Shown here: piece by piece, positions 1-5,192 of the stretch
How the letters are laid out: each line of letters starts with the position of its first letter
How positions within the stretch are numbered: the first letter of the stretch is position 1
From: Actinomycetes bacterium
GTDB taxonomy: Bacteria; Actinomycetota; Acidimicrobiia; Acidimicrobiales; Acidimicrobiaceae
Assembly: GCA_021823385.1 (NCBI GenBank)
Contig: JAKAOC010000152.1
Location: forward strand, 998 to 6,189
DNA: 5,192 nucleotides
Direction of reading: 5' to 3'
The notes under the pieces: model-generated
What the model was told of the DNA's origin: nothing
The model's input: only the letters and a program-made list of their open reading frames with translations
The model's database searches: none
Position numbers and translations under genes: made by a program

Positions 1-340
1 CCGATCTACCAAGCGCGCCCTTATGGGAGCCGTGGTCGGCGCGGCCACCGATTATGCGGTGGTGACCAACGACAACCCCCGCGACGAGGACCCCGAACTT
101 ATCGCTGCGGAGATCGTCTCAGGCTTCGCGGATTCGCGACCCGGCTTCGGCTCGGAGATCGTTTACGACCGTGCTGAAGCCATCGGCCGCGCCATAGCCC
201 TGGCGGGCCGCGACGATGTGGTCGTGATCGCCGGCAAGGGACACGAGACCTACCAGATCGCCGGAGGCGTTACCCGGCACTTCAGTGACCAGGAGACTGC
301 CCGCTCCTTCCTGGGGCTGACGCGGGAGGGCAGACCTTGA
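1..340 (+). CDS. murE: MurE, UDP-MurNAc-tripeptide synthetase, C-terminal part (5' end outside window)
   Basis: Cytoplasmic ATP-dependent Mur ligase that adds the third stem-peptide residue to UDP-MurNAc-L-Ala-D-Glu. Only the last 112 residues are present; the frame begins at base 2 and the gene continues to the left. What is seen is most of the C-terminal ligase domain. The window opens with RSTKRALMG, matching the family's GDRDxxKRxxM segment. DNPR follows at bases 71-82 and GKGHETYQ at 233-256. In the E. coli enzyme the Asn and Arg of DNPR, the Gly and Glu of GKGHE, and the Arg of GDR contact meso-diaminopimelate. All five equivalents are visible here, so a meso-DAP-adding enzyme is expected rather than a lysine-adding one. 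The methionine at base 23 is internal, not the start. The stop codon (338-340) overlaps the TTG start of mraY. murF, the usual next gene, is absent. Confidence 0.95.
   Translation, partial: RSTKRALMGAVVGAATDYAVVTNDNPRDEDPELIAAEIVSGFADSRPGFGSEIVYDRAEAIGRAIALAGRDDVVVIAGKGHETYQIAGGVTRHFSDQETARSFLGLTREGRP
324..330 (+). promoter_or_regulatory. Ribosome binding site of mraY
   Basis: GGGAGGG lies 6 nt upstream of the TTG at 337 and inside the last codons of murE. This purine-rich Shine-Dalgarno match supports TTG as the mraY start. The resulting N-terminus leads directly into the first membrane helix, as is usual for MraY. Confidence 0.65.
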
Positions 341-1377
341 TTGCCATCCTGGTCGGATCGGCGGTCGCGTTCCTAGTGTCGGTCTCGGCAACCAGCTATC
401 TGATCCGCTTCCTGAGATCCCGGCGCATCGGCCAGCACATCCGCGAGGAGGGCCCTCAGCGCCATGTCACCAAGGCGGGGACGCCGACAATGGGCGGGTT
501 GGCCATCATCGGTGGCCTGCTGCTCGGATACCTGGCGGCACACGCCCGGCTGGGAGTCCCGGTTACCACCCAGGGGCTGGCGGTCATCTTCGCCACTGTC
601 GGGGCAGGCCTGGTCGGCTTTCTCGACGACCTGATAAAGGTCCGTAAGGCACGCTCGCTGGGTCTGACCAAGTCGGCCAAGACGGCGGGGCAGGTGCTGG
701 TTGCCTTAGCCTTCGCCTTCTGGGCGCACTACCTGGCCCACGTTCCCTCCCAGATCGACTTCGTACGTTATTCCGGGTTCTCGATCCAGGTGCCGACCGC
801 GGTTTGGATAATCTTCGCTGCCCTCATCATCATCGGCTCATCCAACGCCGTCAACTTGACGGACGGGCTGGACGGCCTGGCCTCCGGCGCGGCGATTTTT
901 GCCTTCGGGTGCCTCACCATCGTCGGCTATTGGCAGTTCCGACACCCCGGCGTCTACCACCTTTCCAGCTCACTTGACCTGGCCATCGTTGCCGTGGCAA
1001 TGACCGGTGCCCTGAGCGGCTTTCTGTGGTGGAACGCCTCGCCGGCCAAGATATTCATGGGTGATACCGGCTCGCTGGCCGTCGGCGCCGCCCTCGGAGC
1101 GGCGACCCTGGTCATGGGGCTCGATCTTTGGCTGGCGGTCCTTGCGGGCCTCTTCGTGATGGAGACTCTCTCGGTCTTGATCCAGGTCGTCTCCTTCAGG
1201 GTCTTCCACAAGCGGGTCTTCAAGATGGCTCCCTTCCACCACCACTTCGAGCTGGCCGGCTGGCCGGAGACCACTGTGATAGTTCGTTTCTGGATGCTGG
1301 CCGGTATCTTCACCGCCCTCGCCCTGGGCCTCTTCTACGCCGACTTCCTCGCTCTTCCCCAGCTGGCCAAGCCATGA
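337..1377 (+). CDS. mraY: MraY, phospho-N-acetylmuramoyl-pentapeptide transferase
   Basis: Integral membrane enzyme that transfers phospho-MurNAc-pentapeptide from UDP to undecaprenyl phosphate, making lipid I on the cytoplasmic face. The product is 346 aa, within the usual family range (about 320-360). Hydrophobic segments are compatible with the ten-helix MraY fold. Family motifs occur in order: TPTMGG (residues 49-54), the Asp pair in FLDDLIKV (D97, D98), GLTKSAK (109-115), NAVNLTDGLDGLA (170-182), MGDTGSLA (241-248, D243) and PFHHHFE (299-305). D97, D98 and D243 match the three essential Mg2+/active-site aspartates known for the family. The start is TTG at 337, chosen for its Shine-Dalgarno site and because it overlaps the murE stop. 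The stop (1375-1377) overlaps the murD ATG, pointing to coupled translation. No key residue appears missing. Identification is secure. Confidence 0.98.
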   Translation: MIAILVGSAVAFLVSVSATSYLIRFLRSRRIGQHIREEGPQRHVTKAGTPTMGGLAIIGGLLLGYLAAHARLGVPVTTQGLAVIFATVGAGLVGFLDDLIKVRKARSLGLTKSAKTAGQVLVALAFAFWAHYLAHVPSQIDFVRYSGFSIQVPTAVWIIFAALIIIGSSNAVNLTDGLDGLASGAAIFAFGCLTIVGYWQFRHPGVYHLSSSLDLAIVAVAMTGALSGFLWWNASPAKIFMGDTGSLAVGAALGAATLVMGLDLWLAVLAGLFVMETLSVLIQVVSFRVFHKRVFKMAPFHHHFELAGWPETTVIVRFWMLAGIFTALALGLFYADFLALPQLAKP

Positions 1378-2678
1378 CGGATTTCGATTGGAACGCGATG
1401 TCGGGCGCGGACGTGCTGATCGGCGGTTATGGCGTGGCGGGCCGCTCCGCATACCAGCTGGTTCGGCAGCTCGGCGCACATGCAGTGGTCTTTGAGGACG
1501 GTGACAACCGGCCGGAAGAGGGTGTCGAGACCATTTCCACTCTCGAGGAGCTGGCCTCGCGCATCGGCGTGTTCGACCTGGTGGTCGTGTCGCCGGGTAT
1601 CGGCCCCTCCCATCCCCTCTACTCGCGTCCCGACAAGGTGGCCAGCGAGCTTGCTCTCGCCCGACGCTATTGCGACGCCCCGATCATTGCCGTTACGGGC
1701 ACCAACGGGAAGACGACGGTAACCACGCTGATCTCGCGGATGCTCTCGGAATCCGGTATCGAGAACCTGGCCGTCGGGAACATCGGGGAGCCGATCAGCG
1801 CACATGTGCTGGCGGCGCCCGCCTTGCTGGTGGTGGAGGCCTCCTCCTTCCAGCTCGCCTACACCGACTCCCTCGCCCCCGCTCAGGCGGCGTTCCTCAA
1901 CTTCGCACCCGACCATTTGGATTGGCACGGGAGCATGGAGGCCTACCTGGCTGCCAAGGCGCGTGTCGCCGAAGGCATGGCCGCAGGTGCGCCGATATGG
2001 GTTCCCGCCGGTGACGAGCACATCGCCGCCGCGATTTCGGCGAGCCCGGGCGATCGGAGGGCCGTTTTCGGCCCTGAAGCGGAGGTGGTCGGCGGGACGG
2101 TGAGGATCGGGGGCGTCGAGGTGGCCGAGGTCTCGGCCCTCCGGAGATCCTTCCCGCATGATCTCGTCAACTTCTGCTTTGCGGGCGCCATGGCCATGCA
2201 CGCCGGCGCCGACGCCGCCTCGGTGGGGGCTGTCATGGAAGACTTCGCGGGCCTTCCCCATCGGATGGAGCTGATCGGAGAGGTCGAGGGCCACGCGGTG
2301 TACAACGACTCCAAGGCCACCACGCCCGACGCCGTCCTTTGTGACATGCAGTCCATCGGCCATGCCGTCCTCATCGCCGGTGGGCGCAACAAGGGGGTCG
2401 ATCTCTGCCCTCTCGCCACGTTGGCCCCTCGGCTCACGGCGGTGGTGGCGATCGGGGAGGCCGCTGACGAGGTCGCGGAGGCCTTCCATGCCAGCGGGAT
2501 AGAGGTGGCCCGGGCGGGCTCCATGGACGAGGCAGTAGGCAGGGCCTTCGGCCTGGCGGGTCACGGCGACGCGGTGGTGCTCGGGCCTGCTTGCACATCC
2601 TGGGACAGCTATAGGTCTTATGCGGCGCGCGGGGAGGATTTCCGGCGCGCGGTGCAAGGTAGGGGAAGGGGGCAGTAA
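1374..2678 (+). CDS. murD: MurD, UDP-MurNAc-L-Ala:D-glutamate ligase
   Basis: Cytoplasmic Mur ligase that adds D-glutamate to UDP-MurNAc-L-Ala using ATP. The product is 434 aa (E. coli MurD is 438). The N-terminal Rossmann-like UDP-binding domain begins with GGYGVAGRSAY. The central ATPase domain has the P-loop TGTNGKTT (residues 108-115), EASSFQL (155-161) and NFAPDHLDWH (176-185). K195 lies where the family has its carbamoylated lysine. The C-terminal domain has NDSKATT (311-317), GGRNKG (336-341) and LGPACTSWDSY (403-413). T316, K340 and S409 align by eye with the D-Glu-binding T321, K348 and S415 of E. coli MurD. The ATG at 1374 is preferred because it overlaps the mraY stop as ATGA. No clear Shine-Dalgarno precedes it, so initiation probably depends on ribosomes finishing mraY. 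A second in-frame ATG at 1398 is possible but would shorten the N-terminus by 8 residues. The same frame stays open upstream into mraY, but that part is a shadow. Confidence 0.97.
   Translation: MTDFDWNAMSGADVLIGGYGVAGRSAYQLVRQLGAHAVVFEDGDNRPEEGVETISTLEELASRIGVFDLVVVSPGIGPSHPLYSRPDKVASELALARRYCDAPIIAVTGTNGKTTVTTLISRMLSESGIENLAVGNIGEPISAHVLAAPALLVVEASSFQLAYTDSLAPAQAAFLNFAPDHLDWHGSMEAYLAAKARVAEGMAAGAPIWVPAGDEHIAAAISASPGDRRAVFGPEAEVVGGTVRIGGVEVAEVSALRRSFPHDLVNFCFAGAMAMHAGADAASVGAVMEDFAGLPHRMELIGEVEGHAVYNDSKATTPDAVLCDMQSIGHAVLIAGGRNKGVDLCPLATLAPRLTAVVAIGEAADEVAEAFHASGIEVARAGSMDEAVGRAFGLAGHGDAVVLGPACTSWDSYRSYAARGEDFRRAVQGRGRGQ
2661..2672 (+). promoter_or_regulatory. Ribosome binding site of ftsW
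   Basis: AGGGGAAGGGGG lies at the end of murD, 5 nt before the ATG at 2678. It favours that start over the in-frame ATG at 2690, which would be 17 nt away. The murD stop and ftsW start share one base (TAATG), which also fits coupled translation. Confidence 0.6.
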
Positions 2679-4066
2679 TGCCGGTTGGCATGCGAAAGGG
2701 CAAGGAGGTACCTCCGCCCAAGGGGACGCGCAAGCCTGCGCCGGTGGCGCCGGTGAGAGAGACCGCCGCCCCTGGCCGGCGCCTGCTTTCACTGGTCCGT
2801 GACGAGCCACGACCCGATGGGCGTGGAGATGCGTGGGCCTACATAGACCTTGACAACCCGGCCGATAGCCGCAGGAAGCCGGTCAAGGACGGTCTTTTCT
2901 CCCCGTCGAGGGCGACCGGGCTAAGTTTCGCGCTGCTGGTGCTGGTGGCGCTGCTCGTGATGATCGGTGCGGCCATGGTGCTCTCCACCAGCTTCGTGGC
3001 CAGCCTGGGCCCAAACGGTGCAGGCTCCCCGTTTGCCATCTTCGAGCACCAGTTGATCTGGATCGTGATCGGCTTCGTGGTCTTCTTCGTGGTCTCCCGA
3101 GTCAATCCGCGGCGCATAGCCCCGGTTTCACGCCTGCTCCTGATCCCGGCGGTACTTCTTCTGTTGGTGGTGCTGGTGCCGGGCGTCGGGGTCACCGTCG
3201 GCGGATCGAGCCGATGGCTGGGCGTCTCCTTCCTGCGCTTTCAGCCCTCTGAGATCGCAAAAGCGGCCGTCGTGCTCTACATGGCCGGCTTCTTCACGCC
3301 GGCCGTGCCCGAGCGCTTGCGCAGCCTGAAAGCGGCGGCGCCGGCCATCGGCCTCGCGGGGGCAGCGGCGGTCCTGGTGCTTCTGGAACCGGACATGGGC
3401 ACTGCGCTCGTGATCGGCACCATCCTTCTCGGTGTCCTTTACCTGGCAGGAATGCGGATGCGCACCTACGTGCCCTTCGTAACCGTAACCGTGGTCCTGG
3501 CAAGTGTCGCGGCCATGGCGCAGACCTATCGGCGCAATCGGCTGCTTTCGTTCCTGCACCCATGGAAGAACCGCCTTCTCTACTCCTATCAGGAGGTGCA
3601 GGGCCTGGTCGCGTTCGCCACCGGCGGGCTGCACGGAGTCGGCCTTGGTGCGGGCTCGGCCAAATGGGGATACCTCCCCAACTCCCAGACGGATTTCATC
3701 TACGCGGTGCTTGGCCAGGAAGCGGGCCTAATCGGCTGTCTGGTGGTTCTGGCCGCACTCGCCGCCCTGACCGTGGTGATCATAAAGATCGGGCTGAACG
3801 CCTCCAGCCGCTTCGAGTTCCTGGTGAGCGCAGGCGTGGCGGTTTGGATCGGCTCCCAGACTCTTTTCAACATCGGTGCGGTGGTCGGGGTTCTCCCCGT
3901 CACCGGCGTGCCGCTGCCACTCATATCCGCGGGTGGAACCTCCCTGGTGGTGTTGATGGCCGCACTCGGGGTCGTGAACGGCGTCGCCCGCCGTCCCGCC
4001 GACCGCTACGGGACCCAGCCGCTCAGGACCCGCGCGGTCAGGTCAGAGGCTCGAAACGCGCGGTGA
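2678..4066 (+). CDS. ftsW: FtsW, septal SEDS peptidoglycan glycosyltransferase
   Basis: Polytopic membrane SEDS protein that polymerises lipid II into glycan strands at the division septum, normally with the class B PBP FtsI. The product is 462 aa. Residues 1-80 are a hydrophilic tail rich in Pro, Arg and Lys, predicted cytoplasmic. About ten hydrophobic segments follow from residue 82 to 436. SEDS motifs in order are GGSSRWLGV (175-183) with FQPSEIAK (188-195), EPDMGT (237-242, D239 at the position of the catalytic Asp), the large outer loop with SYQEVQGLVAFATGG (303-317) and LPNSQTDFIYAVLGQEAG (333-350), and the FtsW signature GVLPVTGVPLPLISAGGTS (404-422). The homologue RodA is the alternative; the position after mraY-murD and the loop sequence favour FtsW. 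The short Arg-rich C-terminal tail (437-462) ends inside the antisense tail of the tryptophanase gene. murG and murC, the usual next genes, are not present. Confidence 0.94.
   Translation: MPVGMRKGKEVPPPKGTRKPAPVAPVRETAAPGRRLLSLVRDEPRPDGRGDAWAYIDLDNPADSRRKPVKDGLFSPSRATGLSFALLVLVALLVMIGAAMVLSTSFVASLGPNGAGSPFAIFEHQLIWIVIGFVVFFVVSRVNPRRIAPVSRLLLIPAVLLLLVVLVPGVGVTVGGSSRWLGVSFLRFQPSEIAKAAVVLYMAGFFTPAVPERLRSLKAAAPAIGLAGAAAVLVLLEPDMGTALVIGTILLGVLYLAGMRMRTYVPFVTVTVVLASVAAMAQTYRRNRLLSFLHPWKNRLLYSYQEVQGLVAFATGGLHGVGLGAGSAKWGYLPNSQTDFIYAVLGQEAGLIGCLVVLAALAALTVVIIKIGLNASSRFEFLVSAGVAVWIGSQTLFNIGAVVGVLPVTGVPLPLISAGGTSLVVLMAALGVVNGVARRPADRYGTQPLRTRAVRSEARNAR
4038..4066. other. Convergent 3'-end overlap of ftsW and the tryptophanase gene
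   Basis: The + strand stop of ftsW (4064-4066) and the minus-strand stop of the lyase gene (TGA, complement of 4038-4040) pass each other, leaving 29 bp that codes on both strands. On the minus strand this stretch encodes the conserved end of the lyase (FTARFEPLT). On the + strand it encodes the poorly conserved Arg-rich FtsW tail. No hairpin with a T-run separates the two units, so their transcripts probably overlap. Confidence 0.9.
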
Positions 4067-5192
4067 AGTGGCGCAGCAGCTTCGGACCTTCGGTGATCCG
4101 GTAGCCGGGCAGGCTCTCCGACCTCGACTTCACCTCGGTGCAGACTTCGATCACATAGTCGATGTGGCTCTGGGTATAGGTGCGACGGGGAATGGCCAGG
4201 CGAACCAGCTCCATTGCAGCCGGCTTTTCGGTGCCGTCCGGCTGCATGCCGAACATCACCGTGCCGATCTCGACGCCGCGTACTCCGCCTGCCTGGTAGA
4301 GCGCCACCGCCAACGACTGGCCCGGGTACCGGAGCGGCTCGATGTGCGGGAGCATCTCTCGCGCGTCGATGTAGATTGCGTGCCCGCCGTAGGGCATTAC
4401 CACCGGAATTCCCGCCTTGGTGAGCCCTTCGCCGAGGTAGGAGGTGGAGGCGATCCGGTACTGCAGGTAGTCGTGAGAGACCGCCTCGGTCAGGCCCTGG
4501 GCTATCGCCTCGAGATCCCGGCCGGCCAGGCCGCCGTAGGTGGGGAAGCCCTCGGTGAGGATTAGCATGTTGCGGCACTGGGTGGCCATCTCGGGATCGT
4601 TCATCGCCAGCCATCCGCCGATGTTCCCCAAGGGGTCCTTCTTGGCGCTCATGGTCATTCCGTCGGCGTAACCCGCCATCTCCCGCACTATGTCGGCAAC
4701 GTTGGCCTCCGCGTATCCCTCTTCGCGCAGCTTGATGAACCACGCGTTCTCGGCGAAGCGGCAGGCGTCCAGGAAGAAAGGTATGCCGTGTGCGCGCGCG
4801 ATTTCGGAGACGGCGCGGATGTTTGCCATCGAGACCGGCTGCCCGCCTCCGGAGTTGTTGGTGATGGTGAGCATTACCACCGGGACGTTCTCCGCCCCGG
4901 TCTCTCTGATGAAGGCCTCCAGGGCATCGGTGTCCATGTTCCCTTTGAACGGATGCCAGGACTTCGGGTCGTGACCCTCGGCGATCACCAGGTCCACCGC
5001 GGTGGCACCGGTGAACTCGATGTTCGCCCTGGTCGTGTCGAAGTGGGTGTTGGAGGGCACCGCCTTTCCGGGCCCGCCGATCACCGAGAAGAGGATTTTC
5101 TCCGCCGCCCTCCCTTGGTGAGTGGGAATGACGTGGGCGAAGGCGAAGAGATTGGTGACCGCTGCGTGGAATATCTCCCAGGAGGGGGAGCC
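4038..5192 (-). CDS. tnaA: Tryptophanase-type PLP-dependent beta-eliminating lyase, N-terminus outside window
   Basis: Likely cytoplasmic tryptophanase, splitting L-tryptophan into indole, pyruvate and ammonia. The frame is open to the window edge, giving 384 residues of a family usually about 460-470 aa, so roughly 80 N-terminal residues are missing. The GTG at 5084 is internal: the 36 codons before it encode family sequence including IPTHQGRAAEKI. Fold type I aminotransferase-like features are the Asp and Arg of DACRFAENAWF, NNSGGGQPVSMAN, and SAKKDPLGNIGG, whose second Lys (codon 4638-4640) should form the PLP Schiff base. The close relative tyrosine phenol-lyase is the main alternative. 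Three positions that differ between the two enzymes are tryptophanase-like here: Asp in HFDTT (codon 5037-5039; Thr in TPL), Ile in GVRGVEIG (4266-4268; Arg in TPL), and His in LLRHFTARF (4068-4070; Phe in TPL). YTQSHIDYVIE also resembles TnaA. It has no functional link to the cell-wall genes. A regulatory leader, if any, is outside the window. Confidence 0.9.
   Translation of the reverse strand, partial: GSPSWEIFHAAVTNLFAFAHVIPTHQGRAAEKILFSVIGGPGKAVPSNTHFDTTRANIEFTGATAVDLVIAEGHDPKSWHPFKGNMDTDALEAFIRETGAENVPVVMLTITNNSGGGQPVSMANIRAVSEIARAHGIPFFLDACRFAENAWFIKLREEGYAEANVADIVREMAGYADGMTMSAKKDPLGNIGGWLAMNDPEMATQCRNMLILTEGFPTYGGLAGRDLEAIAQGLTEAVSHDYLQYRIASTSYLGEGLTKAGIPVVMPYGGHAIYIDAREMLPHIEPLRYPGQSLAVALYQAGGVRGVEIGTVMFGMQPDGTEKPAAMELVRLAIPRRTYTQSHIDYVIEVCTEVKSRSESLPGYRITEGPKLLRHFTARFEPLT

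Noticed and set aside
1128..1373. Upstream extension of the murD frame to an ATG at 1128
   Set aside because: This would add 82 residues lying in another frame of mraY, with low-complexity Gly/Leu/Arg/Pro composition and no MurD similarity. The UDP-binding domain starts naturally just after the ATG at 1374.
2623..2652. Direct repeat CGGCGCGCGG at 2623-2632 and 2643-2652 near the murD 3' end
   Set aside because: Two copies of a 10-bp GC-only word 20 bp apart encode Ala/Arg-rich residues of the conserved MurD C-terminus. No further copies form an array and no element boundary is visible.
1335..2810. A 491-codon open frame on the minus strand opposite murD
   Set aside because: It lies wholly antisense to the well-conserved murD and neighbouring gene ends. 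The predicted protein has no recognisable motif, and its His/Arg/Gly-rich composition is typical of the shadow frame of a high-GC gene.
4030..4063. Possible hairpin: CCGCGCG (4030-4036) with CGCGCGG (4057-4063), as a bidirectional terminator between ftsW and tnaA
   Set aside because: The 7-bp stem has a 20-nt loop and no T-run on either side, and it lies in coding sequence of both genes. Such GC-only matches are expected by chance at this base composition.
4068..4565. A 165-codon + strand open frame opposite the tryptophanase gene
   Set aside because: It is antisense to strongly conserved lyase sequence and shows no motif of its own, so it is best read as a shadow frame.
5082..5084. GTG as the start of the tryptophanase gene
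   Set aside because: The frame stays open to the window edge, and the preceding 36 codons encode clear family sequence, including the PTHQGR motif, so this GTG is an internal valine.

Overview
High-GC bacterial DNA, densely coding on both strands. It holds four peptidoglycan/cell-division genes on the + strand (murE 3' end, mraY, murD, ftsW), followed by a tail-to-tail minus-strand tryptophanase-type gene that runs off the right edge. The high GC content, the MurE signature for meso-diaminopimelate, a TTG start with a Shine-Dalgarno site, and an FtsW with a long basic N-terminal tail suggest a member of the Actinomycetota, perhaps an uncultured or deep-branching one. This assignment is an inference; other high-GC phyla are not excluded.

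Region 1-4066 is a compact part of the dcw (division and cell wall) cluster. murE ends inside the mraY start (TTGA), mraY ends inside the murD start (ATGA), and murD ends inside the ftsW start (TAATG). The four genes are therefore probably one co-transcribed, translationally coupled unit. MurD and MurE add D-Glu and meso-DAP to the cytoplasmic UDP-MurNAc precursor. MraY transfers the finished pentapeptide precursor to undecaprenyl phosphate to make lipid I. FtsW polymerises the later lipid II at the septum. Two usual members are missing: murF, which normally sits between murE and mraY, and murG/murC, which normally follow ftsW.

Region 4038-5192 (minus strand) encodes the C-terminal 384 residues of a PLP-dependent beta-eliminating lyase. 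Three substrate-site positions (Asp, Ile, His) match tryptophanase rather than tyrosine phenol-lyase. Its 3' end overlaps the 3' end of ftsW by 29 bp, so there is no intergenic terminator between the two convergent units. Its start and any tnaC-like leader lie outside the window.

No RNA gene, mobile element, CRISPR array or promoter could be supported, and no gene-free stretch exceeds a few bases. I found no clear sign of a new biological system. The points most worth a second look are the broken dcw gene order, the convergent overlap with tryptophanase, and the FtsW N-terminal tail.
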